A stretch of 24,649 bases of DNA from IMG/VR virus record IMGVR_UViG_3300050121_000020, positions 1 to 24,649 of that record; one strand, given 5' to 3'. Under the pieces are notes generated by a model. The model did not search any database and was not told where the DNA came from. It saw only the letters and a list, made by a program, of their open reading frames with translations. Of the stretch, positions 1 through 7,781 are shown in pieces (position 1 is the stretch's first letter; each line of letters starts with the position of its first letter). A program made the translations under genes and the position numbers. The DNA comes from a virus.

Positions 1-356
1 TGGGCCACCAACACGTAGGTAATTAACCCAACACACAAACTAAACAGACTGCCCATAATTAATGATGTCGCCCACGTTGGTCTGCCAAGAGCCACATTGT
101 CCAACTTATTAAATATTTTTTCAAATTTTGGATCTAAATTGTCCATCCGGCGATTTACTTCTGATTCAAAGCTGGACTGCTGATTCTTGATCATATTTAC
201 TTCCGTTCCCAGTACCGCTATCGTGGTCAGTACGGTTGCGTTTTCCTTTGCTAACACCAAGGCCGCAGCCGAAGCGGCCTCTGACACAGCCGAAGCCGTT
301 GCAGTTGCTGCCTGTGCTACTATTCGTGCTGTAATTTGTTCCTGAGTTTCATCCAA
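1..356 (-). CDS. XhlA-like phage membrane protein (lysis module), 3' end cut by window edge
   Basis: The visible part (about 118 residues) has an Ala-rich N-terminal helix, a polar coiled-coil-like stretch with KNQQSSFESEVNRRMDNL, and a C-terminal hydrophobic segment (ATSLIMGSLFSLCVGLITYV) that runs to the window edge. This coiled coil followed by one membrane helix is typical of XhlA/haemolysin-type proteins that sit beside the holin and endolysin in Bacillota phages, and the position downstream of the tail genes fits. The reading frame also has an ATG at 374, but the G-rich ribosome binding site (about 366-371) lies just after that ATG, so the TTG at 356 is the more likely start. The stop codon lies outside the window. 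The family call rests on architecture and context only. Confidence 0.6.
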   Translation of the reverse strand, partial: MDETQEQITARIVAQAATATASAVSEAASAAALVLAKENATVLTTIAVLGTEVNMIKNQQSSFESEVNRRMDNLDPKFEKIFNKLDNVALGRPTWATSLIMGSLFSLCVGLITYVLVA

Positions 357-385
357 TCTCAACCACCCCCTCATAAAGTAATTAA

Positions 386-401
386 ACCGCCCGGAGACGG
401 T
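386..401 (-). terminator. short hairpin between the 67-aa gene and the XhlA-like gene, possible leaky terminator
   Basis: Read on the minus strand, ACCGTC and GGCGGT form a 6-bp stem (one G-U pair) around a UCCG loop of the UNCG type, followed by TTTAATTACTTT. The U-tract is weak, so it may attenuate rather than stop transcription into the lysis module, or it may only stabilise an mRNA end. Confidence 0.3.
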
Positions 402-437
402 CTGATAACTAATGTTTTTGCTGCATATCATCAGTCT

Positions 438-641
438 TTATTTTTTCTTGCTAAGTGATATCCCGGCCCACCATCTTTGATTGGTACATTCAGCTTTAAG
501 CCATTTCACAACACCCATTTGGTGAACTTCTTTTTGAAGGTCCCTTACTTCTTTTCTTGGATGATCTGGAAATTCAAGAAGCATCGACAAAGAATCTATT
601 GCTCTTTCTTGAGTTCCAAAATAACAATCATAATTAGTCAT
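438..641 (-). CDS. small conserved-looking phage protein of unknown function (67 aa)
   Basis: The product starts MTNYDCYFGTQERAIDSL and contains VVKWLKAEC near residues 44-52. Short proteins with a YFGT.ERAI start and a WL.AEC element recur in Bacillota phages, often in the early region or near lysis genes; no function is known to me. An AGAGG ribosome binding site lies about 9 bases before the ATG. It is on the same strand as the late genes but downstream of the tail-operon terminator near 1350 and beyond the opposite-strand SLATT gene, so it needs its own promoter or readthrough. I could not find a convincing minus-strand promoter in the AT-rich gap at 642-783. Confidence 0.6.
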   Translation of the reverse strand: MTNYDCYFGTQERAIDSLSMLLEFPDHPRKEVRDLQKEVHQMGVVKWLKAECTNQRWWAGISLSKKK

Positions 642-697
642 GCTTCAATCCTCTTTCTGACACATCATGGGTCAAATGCGTAATAGGTAACTATATA

Positions 698-706
698 TGT
701 TATAAT
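698..706 (+). promoter_or_regulatory. extended -10 promoter for the SLATT-like gene
   Basis: TGTTATAAT is a perfect TGn-TATAAT extended -10 element in an AT-rich stretch. No good -35 box lies 16-18 bases upstream, which extended -10 promoters do not need. Transcription would start near 713, leaving a leader of about 70 bases before the TTG start at 784. The gene is on the opposite strand to the rest of the late genes, so it must have its own promoter. Confidence 0.55.
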
Positions 707-783
707 TTCCATATATTAAGGATAAATGATAATATTTTCTTAAATTTAAAAGGAATAAAGTAGCACACACAGGGGGAATTTAA

Positions 784-1248
784 TTGCCGTTAAAAACCGA
801 AGATAAATTAAAGAATCTAGTTCTGGAAATAAATTCAACTATGAAGTCATTAACTGAACAAACACTGAAAAGCGTTAAAATGAGGCGACGGATGGCGACA
901 ATACAGATAGTGTTAATGACTAGTACTACTATTTTACTTGGTTTGAAGTTGGGTCAAGTGGGACAATCTATAGCATTTGTTTTTAGTGCAATGGCAACGG
1001 GCCTATCTTCATGGTATAACATGGAGGTTAATAGAAAAAAACAAGTTGGAGTCATTAACTATTTGTATAAACTCGGAACTTTAGCATCTGAGGTACTCTT
1101 TTATACAATTAACTTTGATCCGCTAGAAGAAGAAAAGTTTTTAGAATATACAAAAATGTATTACGATCTTAGAAAAGAATTTGCAGAATCAATATCAATT
1201 CTATTGAATGGTAATTCTATAAAAGAGGATTCTAAATTGAATAATTGA
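784..1248 (+). CDS. SLATT-like two-TM membrane protein (cargo/moron gene)
   Basis: This 154-aa protein has a charged N-terminal helix (residues 1-38), two adjacent membrane segments (about 40-57, IQIVLMTSTTILLGLKLG, and about 62-80, SIAFVFSAMATGLSSWY), then an amphipathic, acidic C-terminal helical region. A basic RRR cluster precedes TM1. The layout matches SLATT domains (SMODS- and SLOG-associating two-TM effectors), which are thought to form pores or channels in defence systems; no partner nucleotidyltransferase or SLOG gene is visible here. The start is TTG behind a GGGGGAA ribosome binding site about 7 bases away. It is the only confident plus-strand gene, is clearly more AT-rich than its neighbours, and has its own promoter, so it is most likely lysogenic cargo such as superinfection exclusion or anti-phage defence. 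Function is inferred; a holin-like role is a possible alternative given the nearby lysis gene. Confidence 0.65.
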   Translation: MPLKTEDKLKNLVLEINSTMKSLTEQTLKSVKMRRRMATIQIVLMTSTTILLGLKLGQVGQSIAFVFSAMATGLSSWYNMEVNRKKQVGVINYLYKLGTLASEVLFYTINFDPLEEEKFLEYTKMYYDLRKEFAESISILLNGNSIKEDSKLNN

Positions 1249-1330
1249 AATCCATGGTCCCACACAAACATCGTATTATTCAGAAATGGATTTTACGGTG
1301 TTTTCACGTCACAATACAAAAGAAATTGTA

Positions 1331-1372
1331 AGGGCAAAGAAAAAACACCCTCTATGGTGTCTGCTTTGCCCT
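1331..1372 (-). terminator. rho-independent terminator of the late/tail operon, nested hairpin
   Basis: On the minus strand ACACC and GGTGT (1360-1345) form an inner stem with a 6-base loop, followed at once by a run of T (opposite the A-run at 1340-1345). This lies directly after the XkdX-like stop codon, where the tail operon should end. An outer pair, AGGGCAAAG (1331-1339) with CTTTGCCCT (1364-1372), encloses the whole element and gives a 9-bp second stem. In the plus direction no U-tract follows, so its effect on the convergent SLATT transcript is uncertain. Confidence 0.7.
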
Positions 1373-1378
1373 ATTGAA

Positions 1379-1528
1379 TTAAGCTACTATAGATAATGTT
1401 CCAGGAGTTTGTGAAGTGGCAAGGATTACCGCACATTGTTCAGAAGAAATAAATTTAGGTACTCTGTCCATAACCCATTGCTCAGTAACTCTCGCCATGA
1501 TCCATTGGTTTAAGATATAGCCATACAT
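1379..1528 (-). CDS. XkdX-like small tail-region protein (49 aa)
   Basis: The 49-aa product starts MYGYILNQWIMARVTEQWVM and ends in a short Thr/Pro-rich tail. The pattern (Tyr/Trp-rich start, a central V-P-K-F/Y-I element at about residues 23-27, then a Gln/Ile-Leu-Ala stretch) is that of XkdX-like proteins, found directly after tail-fibre genes in Bacillota siphoviruses and PBSX-like elements; their role is unknown. A near-perfect GGAGGTGAT ribosome binding site precedes the ATG. It is the last gene before the operon terminator. Confidence 0.75.
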   Translation of the reverse strand: MYGYILNQWIMARVTEQWVMDRVPKFISSEQCAVILATSQTPGTLSIVA

Positions 1529-1541
1529 AATATCACCTCCC

Positions 1542-1808
1542 TTACAACATAGTTAAGACCATATTTATTGCATCTTCCGCTGATGCTATTCTCTCCGTGT
1601 TAATTTCTTCAACCGTCTTCGGAATGTTTTCCAATGTAGCTACATTCGGCGTAACTGATACATCTACACCTATTCCATCTGTAATTTTAATTTGTTTTCC
1701 TGCTGGTATTTCTGCCCATATAAACGGTATTCCTTGAGGCTCTCTAACTGATCCGCTCATTAGGGAAATTATATAGCCCGTATTGTCATAAATTAATAGG
1801 GTATTCAT
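1542..1808 (-). CDS. tail-tip associated protein of unknown function (88 aa)
   Basis: The product starts MNTLLIYDNTGYIISLMSG and has the segment PQGIPFIWAEIPAGK at about residues 24-38, followed by a polar helix ending AEDAINMVLTML. Proteins with an IPFIW.EIP.GK core and a predicted C-terminal helix occur next to tail-fibre genes in many Clostridia and Negativicutes phages and are annotated as hypothetical. It lies 17 bases downstream of the fibre gene and 14 bases upstream of the XkdX-like gene, in one operon. An AGGAGG-like site (tcctcctt complement at about 1813-1820) supports the ATG. It may bind or help assemble the fibre; that is inference. Confidence 0.65.
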   Translation of the reverse strand: MNTLLIYDNTGYIISLMSGSVREPQGIPFIWAEIPAGKQIKITDGIGVDVSVTPNVATLENIPKTVEEINTERIASAEDAINMVLTML

Positions 1809-1824
1809 CTCAAGTCCTCCTTAA

Positions 1825-2787
1825 TTATTCATACGCCAACCATTGCCATGTGTTAGTGTAACCTTCATTGTTGCACGTAGCAGTAAATCCAGTTGGATTA
1901 AAACTGTAAGCTAGATTATGGGCTCCCATTATATAACTTCCTGATCCATATTTATATTCTGCTCCATTAAGTAATGCCATATCGCCTGATAATCCTGCTA
2001 CAATACTGCGCCTATAAAATAGTGTACCGCTCGTACTACTCGTTGTATACATCACCACACACGAGGGCTGAAAACTTAATCCTGTAACGGTTAAAGTTGC
2101 ATTTGGTGTTACAGAAGCACTACCAGTTGCCCATTGTTTGCCTGCGACAACACTTCCTGCTACCCCAAATATATTGACTCCGCTCAAAATATTTGGGGCA
2201 ATAAGATCATCATCGCCCGAAATTATCTGAGTTTCAACTAAAAATTGACCCGATGTAATCGTTTGGACTATTGTTCCCGGCGTGTAGGTCTGAGCTGTCT
2301 TGTTTGGTATCGTGCCAGTAATGTCTCCTGCATCCGTACTCGCCGTTTTACCAAGGAGAAGGTCGGATGCTATGGCGTTACCACTTGCCCCTTCACCCTG
2401 TAATATAAAATTTGTGCCATCATACCTCATCGTGTAAATTCCTATTGCCTTTAGATTAGTTACATTAGCCCCTGTTGATTTTTTGATCCCCTTTGCTCCC
2501 TTGCCATTCCAATTGAGCGTCGATACGCCTGTACTGTCTAGGTTGAACTTTACACTTACCGCCATACCTGTTGTGAGTGCTGTTATAGGAGTTGCGATTG
2601 CATAAGTGTTTGCTGTCCCTGTGGTTATTCCAGCATAAGGCACTTGTAGCGTATAATCCGCCTGATGCGTAGTAAGGGCCGTGTCCAATTCAGCCGTCTT
2701 GTTCTCGTTATTATTCAACCGTGTAGCGCTGATACCAGGTGCTGATCCATTGACGTAAGTTGTTTTTGCATAATCGCCTAAAGCCAC
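1825..2787 (-). CDS. tail fibre / receptor-binding protein
   Basis: The 320-aa protein begins MALGDYAKTTYVNGSAPGIS, a start typical of Bacillota phage fibres. Residues about 10-50 carry the attachment segment. About 50-135 is a Thr/Gly-rich beta region. About 140-225 has the shaft-like pattern LLLGKTASTDAGDITGTIPN followed by IISGDDDLIAPNILSGVNIF, known from tail needle and fibre repeats. The C-terminal 100 residues (ATGSASVTPNATLTVTGLSF onward, with CNNEGYTNTWQW near the end) are likely the globular host-binding tip. The gene sits 5 bases after the 158-aa tip protein gene. Host specificity cannot be predicted. Confidence 0.75.
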   Translation of the reverse strand: MALGDYAKTTYVNGSAPGISATRLNNNENKTAELDTALTTHQADYTLQVPYAGITTGTANTYAIATPITALTTGMAVSVKFNLDSTGVSTLNWNGKGAKGIKKSTGANVTNLKAIGIYTMRYDGTNFILQGEGASGNAIASDLLLGKTASTDAGDITGTIPNKTAQTYTPGTIVQTITSGQFLVETQIISGDDDLIAPNILSGVNIFGVAGSVVAGKQWATGSASVTPNATLTVTGLSFQPSCVVMYTTSSTSGTLFYRRSIVAGLSGDMALLNGAEYKYGSGSYIMGAHNLAYSFNPTGFTATCNNEGYTNTWQWLAYE

Positions 2788-2792
2788 TCAGT

Positions 2793-3269
2793 TCACCCCC
2801 TCGATATGATATCCGTCCGTCGTATTGTCCAGGATTCCGTTGTTAACTTCTGCCGACTATAGAGCACACGGGCGATCATGATGCCGGTGTTTGCTGTTGC
2901 GCTTGCTGCCGCACCTGCAAAAAATCCGATCTCCTCGCATTTAAAAGCGTTTGCTTCGGTGTCGGCAACATAAAGCTCTGTGTAGAGCTCGCCCGCCGTT
3001 ACCGGATCATTAGTCTGGCTAGTGACGATCTTGCGGAATCGCTCGACTCCAAGTTGATGATCGCCGTTGGCTGGTGCCGTGGTGCCGGTGCCCAAGGCGA
3101 TATATTTAATTTTGCCATCGGTAACAGCGCCATTGAGGAAGTTCCGCATCATGTTCAGCCCGTCGTCTGTTATCAGGTTGTGTCTGAGCAGGATTACCTC
3201 ATCCTGGCCAGTTACATTGTCATGGATCACAAGGCTCCATTGTCCGATCCATTTTGTAGTTTCTTTCAA
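2793..3269 (-). CDS. tail tip / baseplate-associated protein, fibre-adaptor-like (158 aa)
   Basis: The sequence has the pattern KWIGQW, then HNLITDDGLNMMRNFLNG at about residues 30-47, then IKYIALGTGTTAPA at about 54-67, an acidic ELYVADTEAN element and CEEIGFFAG, closing with RVLYSRQKLTTESWTI. This N-LIT-GL...MALGTGTTAP pattern is very common in proteins located between the hub and the fibre in Clostridia and Negativicutes phages, where it is probably a structural adaptor for the fibre. Only structural association is supported by context. It lies 15 bases after the downstream hub gene. Confidence 0.65.
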   Translation of the reverse strand: MKETTKWIGQWSLVIHDNVTGQDEVILLRHNLITDDGLNMMRNFLNGAVTDGKIKYIALGTGTTAPANGDHQLGVERFRKIVTSQTNDPVTAGELYTELYVADTEANAFKCEEIGFFAGAAASATANTGIMIARVLYSRQKLTTESWTIRRTDIISRG

Positions 3270-3284
3270 TTTGTTTCGCCTCCA

Positions 3285-4301
3285 TTAACCTGGATATAAT
3301 GTATCGCCGGGATATAGATTGTCTGCTGGCAAAGGCAATGCTAGAGCAGTCATCGATACAGATTCACTCCATAACTCCGGCTCCTGAAACATGATCGGAA
3401 CAACCGCTGCAACCTGCTCCCGCCACCACGTCCACTCCTGCACGGGTATTGGCCCCGGTACATCTACAACTTCCTGCCAAGGCATTGGTTCATTCACCGA
3501 AACGTATTTCTCCAGCGGACTCTGGCTGTCTTTCTGTTGCATTTTTTCAATTGCGGCCAACCGCTTGTTCAGGTCTTTCAGGATGTGGCTGATATCCTGC
3601 TCGATGGAATCAAGTTTAAGTGTGATGTTTGTCGGCATTCCTCCCGGCTGGCTATCATACGATACCTCAGAAATATTCATGTACTGGCTAATTTTGAGGC
3701 CAGGGATGTCAACCATGATCAACTCGCCCGGCATATAATTACCCCGGAAAGGATCAATCGTCCCTGAATATATCGGCTCGCTGAATTGATATAGATGCTG
3801 TATACCCAGCTCCAGGGCAGTTGTTTCATCAGTTGCATCAACTGTAAGGATGTCATCGAATATGCCATGGGCTTTAATAGAGCTGGCATCCTCAATGACA
3901 AACCGGATCGGGTACTCATAACTATAGACGATGGTTCCTGATCCGCTGGTGCAAAGATCCGGGACGAGAAGCTTTTCAGTCGCATTCAAGAGGAAGTCAT
4001 AGCTCCCAGGCTGATCGATGTTTTGTATCCCGAGACTCTTAGCAGTTCCCCCGATGGTAATAGTTATGGAGCCACCGGATGCCGGGTCTCTTGGCACATA
4101 ATTCAGGGGTATCGGATCCGCTCCGATGGTGATTGCCTGGGTATAGGGGTCTGAAAGGGCCATGCCGCCCTTGACCGTGAGCCGGTTTACTAACTTGTCG
4201 GCGTTAGGGGTGAGATTGGCGGTGCCTCTTTTATAGGTTCCCGGTCTTAACACCGCTGGGTTGATCCGACTGCCTATAGGGAAAAAGTGTATCACAAGCA
4301 T
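3285..4301 (-). CDS. tail hub/baseplate protein, C-terminal portion of a split hub
   Basis: This 338-aa protein starts MLVIHFFPIGSRINPAVLRP. The ATG at 4301 has a GGGGGGTGATTC ribosome binding site, so I chose it over an in-frame ATG at 4388 that lies inside the upstream gene. The IHFFP start, the NRLTVKGG segment (about 38-45), the central beta-rich part and KLDSIEQDISHILKDLNKRL (about 235-254, helical) match the middle and C-terminal part of single-chain siphovirus hub proteins. The C-terminus is Pro/Trp-rich and ends PADNLYPGDTLYPG, nearly repeating the end of the preceding gene product. It would act with that protein at the tail tip, below the tape measure protein. Confidence 0.65.
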   Translation of the reverse strand: MLVIHFFPIGSRINPAVLRPGTYKRGTANLTPNADKLVNRLTVKGGMALSDPYTQAITIGADPIPLNYVPRDPASGGSITITIGGTAKSLGIQNIDQPGSYDFLLNATEKLLVPDLCTSGSGTIVYSYEYPIRFVIEDASSIKAHGIFDDILTVDATDETTALELGIQHLYQFSEPIYSGTIDPFRGNYMPGELIMVDIPGLKISQYMNISEVSYDSQPGGMPTNITLKLDSIEQDISHILKDLNKRLAAIEKMQQKDSQSPLEKYVSVNEPMPWQEVVDVPGPIPVQEWTWWREQVAAVVPIMFQEPELWSESVSMTALALPLPADNLYPGDTLYPG

Positions 4302-4314
4302 TGAATCACCCCCC

Positions 4315-4941
4315 TTATCCCGGGAATAGATTTTCACCCGGATAAAGATCATCCGCCGGCCTCGGTGAAATGCAACTGAAGATGTCAACCTTCTCAGACC
4401 AACCAGCTTCCCCTAGTCCTGGGTCAACTGTGACTGGCATCGGCTCGCTGATGTACCAGTTATATGTGCCCCCGGCCAACTGACAAAGGTTCTCGATGCA
4501 GTTGAACAGGAACTGGTCCCGGAACTGGATCGTGATCACTTTGGTACAGGCCACAACACTCTCCAGATTGATCTCCGGGTAATTCTTTGTAAACAAGTCC
4601 TTAATGATGAAGTCGATGGTCTGATTGGTGTAATCTTCGTTGACTAATATTTTCTGAGTTCTCCCAGTGTAACATGGCCCGGATAATTCAATGTACTTCA
4701 CCGGACCGTTTATGTTCTTGGCGGGGTTTAAAACCCAGCCCCGGAATATGTGACCATCCTGGTCAATCCTCACGTCGGAACCGTAAGGAAAAGCATCAAT
4801 CAGGTCGCTGGTGGACTTAGGGAGAATAAGACTAAACGACCCTGCCCGGTTGGCTACCGAGAGGGTCGTTTTACAGGTCTGATATGCTGCTACCGTGTAT
4901 GGGATTCCCCCTGGCGGTGTGATGACGATTGAGGTGGCCAT
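4315..4941 (-). CDS. tail hub/baseplate protein, N-terminal portion of a split hub
   Basis: This 208-aa protein has SIVITPPGGIPYTVAAYQTC at its start, a beta-rich body including IDQDGHIFRGWV (about 79-90), and LCQLAGGTYNWYIS near residues 152-165. Hub proteins placed just after the tape measure gene typically run on from a 'NWYI' element into an 'IHFF' element. Here that continuation is found at the start of the next gene, while this protein goes on with a Pro-rich tail that ends PADDLYPGENLFPG. Its ATG overlaps the tape measure stop by one base (TAATG), which suggests translational coupling. LYPG-type tail ends are known in Bacillota phage tail proteins, but their role is unclear. Confidence 0.65.
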   Translation of the reverse strand: MATSIVITPPGGIPYTVAAYQTCKTTLSVANRAGSFSLILPKSTSDLIDAFPYGSDVRIDQDGHIFRGWVLNPAKNINGPVKYIELSGPCYTGRTQKILVNEDYTNQTIDFIIKDLFTKNYPEINLESVVACTKVITIQFRDQFLFNCIENLCQLAGGTYNWYISEPMPVTVDPGLGEAGWSEKVDIFSCISPRPADDLYPGENLFPG

Positions 4942-7721
4942 TAGAACGACCCCCCAACGGACCGCCCAAATGTCTGAGCCACCTTGCGGCTCACTGTGGT
5001 TGCAAATTCATCCATACCCCGGCTTCCTACGATGGTGCCCTGGTTAATGATCGTTATCGAGGGTCCGTAGGTATTTCCTGCCATACTGCCGGAGACCGTC
5101 GCTGCGGCCATCGATGGGATTGCGGTGGCATGTATCCCGACGTTCATATCCGCACCGAGCCCAGTAATGGCATCGGTGACCAGACCCTTGCTTTTCTGAA
5201 TGCCCTTGGCCAGGCCGGACATCATATCTGGCATCCAGCTCTCATAGTCGGCAAGCGGTCCTTCATCAGGAACAGAGAAGTGAAGGAATTTTCTTATATC
5301 CTGTGCAACACCATTAATTGCCGCTCCGACTGCACCAGCAGCGCTTTTAATCCCAGATACTATTCCATTAATCATATCTTTGCCCCACTGAACCATCTGG
5401 CCCGGTAATCCCCTTATAAAGCTTATGGCGCCATCGAAGCCGCTTGAAACAGCGGATCCTATTGTACCCATTACGGAAGTTATGCCACTTTTCAAGCTGT
5501 TGAAAGCAGATACCCCCAAGCCATACAAAGTACCAGGAAGATTACGGAAAAAATTAACTACTCCGTTAAACGTATTTATCGCTCCGGTCACTAAGAGGCC
5601 CACTATACTAATTACTGCATCTTTAAGACTATTCCATGCTGATATAGCATCGTTTTTGATCCCTGTCCATAGCAACGTTAAAAACCCAGATATGGCCTGG
5701 CCTGCGCCAGTGAAGATCTGTTTTATGCCATCCCAGATCTTGCCGAAGGCATCCGACAGGTTATTAAATATCCCTTCTGCATCAGTTTTTAGTTTCCCAA
5801 AGTTCCCGGTTACTAGGTCAAGAATTAGCAGAATTGCACCTAAAAAGATATTTTTAATGACATCCCAAATCCCACCGAATACATTGCTTAACCCCTGCAT
5901 GATTAGATCTAGACCGTCTTTCATGCTGTTAAAAATATTAGTTATGCCATCTACGAAACCATTAACAATGCCCATTACCACCGAGACGATGTCGTTCCAT
6001 ATCGTAGTTAAGAAAGTTTCGATCCCTGTCCATACAGAAGTTAAGAAATCTTTGATCCCATTCCATAAGCCAACAAAAAACGCGCTTATTGGACCCCAAT
6101 TCTGGATTATTAAAAGGGGTATAAGTAAAAGACCACCTGTCAAAATCCCTAAGATCTCTGGATACCATGTAATAAAGAAACCTTTGAGCCAAGTCCAGAA
6201 CGATGAGAATGCATCGCTTACCGTTTTCCACAGATCAATAAAAAACTTACTTATCGTACCCCAATTCTTAGTAATTTCAAAAGCTATGAAAACCAATGCC
6301 GCAATCGCCAAAATAACCAGTCCTATGGTAGGCAACATAGATAATTTTAGCGTTATACTAAATGTCTGTGTAGCCATATTTAATATTGCTAACCCACCGA
6401 CCAGTATGCCTACAACAGTTACAATTGCAAGAACTGCCGCTGTAAATCCTGGGTTTTTTGAAATAAAATCAATTATTGGTACTAACATCTTTGTGAGGCT
6501 TCCTAATAGTTGTGTTATAACTGGCAGCAATGCGACTCCGATAGTTTCCTTCATAGTTTTAAATTCATTGCTCATTTGCTTTTGGTGCCCTTCAAAGGTA
6601 TTCGCTGCAGCCGATGCCTGGCCCCCAAATTTCTTATTAAGTTCATCAATAATTAATCCTTGTGCTCCAGCAGTGTCGCCTGTTTTAACCATCGTTTTAA
6701 TTGTTTCTTTTTGAGAAGACGAAAATTGTATTCCCATTTTCCCCAATGCCCCTAGCCCAGCGACAGGGTCATTAAGAGCCTTACCCAACGCCTTCGCAGT
6801 AGTCGGCAAATCTTTTCCCATTTTTTGAGATACATCTAACATCGCCTGGCTGGCCTCAGGGAAAACCTTCTTGCCAATGTTTGTAAATGTTGCAAGCACT
6901 GCTTCCCCTGATACGATGGTATCCTTAGAAAAAGTAGAAACTCCCTGCTCTTTTTGTGCCAGATCTTCCATTTGCTTCGCTGATAATCCGCAAGCATCGC
7001 CAGTTGATTTCACCGTCTGTCTTAGGGCTGCTTCTGAGCTTTCCATTTCCCCAGCACTATCAATTGCACTTTTTAAAAATCCTCCTACCGCTAGACCGAT
7101 AGCACCGAATGCAGGCTTGAGGTTATCCATGTTCAAGCCCATCTTCTGAGAGGCCTGGGCAAAAAGGCCTTGCTTTTTAGTGCCTTCATCAAGCTTGTTG
7201 CCTACAGTAGTCAAATCACTTTCCATAGTCTTTAATTTTCCAGTGGCATTATTTAGCTGGGTGGCATTGCCCTCAACTGCCTTGCTATTGCTCAGCACGA
7301 CTTTTTCAGAACTACTATATTTTGCAGCTAAATCATCATAGTCTTTTTTCAACTTCAAAGTGGCAGCATCGTTCTCGCCAAGGGTTGCCTTGCTTTGTTC
7401 CCATGCTGTTTTTGCAGACTCAACTTTCCCTTTTAAGTCCATCATAGCTTGGGAATTTTTTTCTAAGCTTGTTTTTGATTTATCCAGTTGTGCTTGGTAT
7501 TGCTCTACTATTTGCTTTTGAATATTGATTTTCTCGCCAAGAGCAGTGGCATTGGCTTTTAATCCATCAAGGCTGGTCCCCCAATCCTTAACACCGGCTA
7601 TACTTGATTTAAAACCACTGTCAATTGTACCTAGTTGTGCTTTTAGACTTTGCATACCTTGGGTGAATGAGCTATCTTCCATAGATATACGGATCGCCAT
7701 ACCTTGTACGTCTTCGCCCAT
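4941..7721 (-). CDS. tail tape measure protein (TP901-like)
   Basis: The 926-aa protein begins with a short globular segment, then a long coiled-coil region (about residues 50-190) rich in Lys, Gln and Glu. Around 200-400 is the TP901-type core (AFGAIGLAVGGFLKSAIDSA, then GEAVLATFTNIGKK and ALGKALNDPVAGLGALGK). Hydrophobic membrane-like helices follow between about 420 and 550, and a repetitive Trp/Phe-rich region (about 480-720) where the unit NWGxISxFFxxLW appears twice. The C-terminus has an amphipathic FLHFSVPDEGPLADYESWMP stretch often seen at the ends of such proteins. The length of this protein sets tail length, and its membrane helices may help DNA pass the host membrane. It follows a cargo insertion with its own terminators, so its transcription needs readthrough or antitermination. 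Confidence 0.92.
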   Translation of the reverse strand: MGEDVQGMAIRISMEDSSFTQGMQSLKAQLGTIDSGFKSSIAGVKDWGTSLDGLKANATALGEKINIQKQIVEQYQAQLDKSKTSLEKNSQAMMDLKGKVESAKTAWEQSKATLGENDAATLKLKKDYDDLAAKYSSSEKVVLSNSKAVEGNATQLNNATGKLKTMESDLTTVGNKLDEGTKKQGLFAQASQKMGLNMDNLKPAFGAIGLAVGGFLKSAIDSAGEMESSEAALRQTVKSTGDACGLSAKQMEDLAQKEQGVSTFSKDTIVSGEAVLATFTNIGKKVFPEASQAMLDVSQKMGKDLPTTAKALGKALNDPVAGLGALGKMGIQFSSSQKETIKTMVKTGDTAGAQGLIIDELNKKFGGQASAAANTFEGHQKQMSNEFKTMKETIGVALLPVITQLLGSLTKMLVPIIDFISKNPGFTAAVLAIVTVVGILVGGLAILNMATQTFSITLKLSMLPTIGLVILAIAALVFIAFEITKNWGTISKFFIDLWKTVSDAFSSFWTWLKGFFITWYPEILGILTGGLLLIPLLIIQNWGPISAFFVGLWNGIKDFLTSVWTGIETFLTTIWNDIVSVVMGIVNGFVDGITNIFNSMKDGLDLIMQGLSNVFGGIWDVIKNIFLGAILLILDLVTGNFGKLKTDAEGIFNNLSDAFGKIWDGIKQIFTGAGQAISGFLTLLWTGIKNDAISAWNSLKDAVISIVGLLVTGAINTFNGVVNFFRNLPGTLYGLGVSAFNSLKSGITSVMGTIGSAVSSGFDGAISFIRGLPGQMVQWGKDMINGIVSGIKSAAGAVGAAINGVAQDIRKFLHFSVPDEGPLADYESWMPDMMSGLAKGIQKSKGLVTDAITGLGADMNVGIHATAIPSMAAATVSGSMAGNTYGPSITIINQGTIVGSRGMDEFATTVSRKVAQTFGRSVGGSF

Positions 7722-7743
7722 TTATGTCACCTGCCTTTTAGAC

Positions 7744-7773
7744 AAAATAAAAAAGCCTTATTTCTAAGACCTT
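7744..7773 (-). terminator. second of two tandem terminators before the tape measure gene
   Basis: On the minus strand AAGGTCTTA and TAAGGCTT pair (8 bp, two G-U) around a GAAA tetraloop, followed by TTTTTTATTTT. It lies 23 bases before the tape measure start codon. Confidence 0.6.
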
Positions 7774-7781
7774 TGAACATG

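Noticed and set aside
5425-6714. A 429-codon open frame on the plus strand
   Set aside because: It lies fully antisense to the tape measure gene. Its Pro/Ile/Lys-rich product follows from the mirror of hydrophobic helix codons, there is no ribosome binding site of note, and no domain is recognisable.
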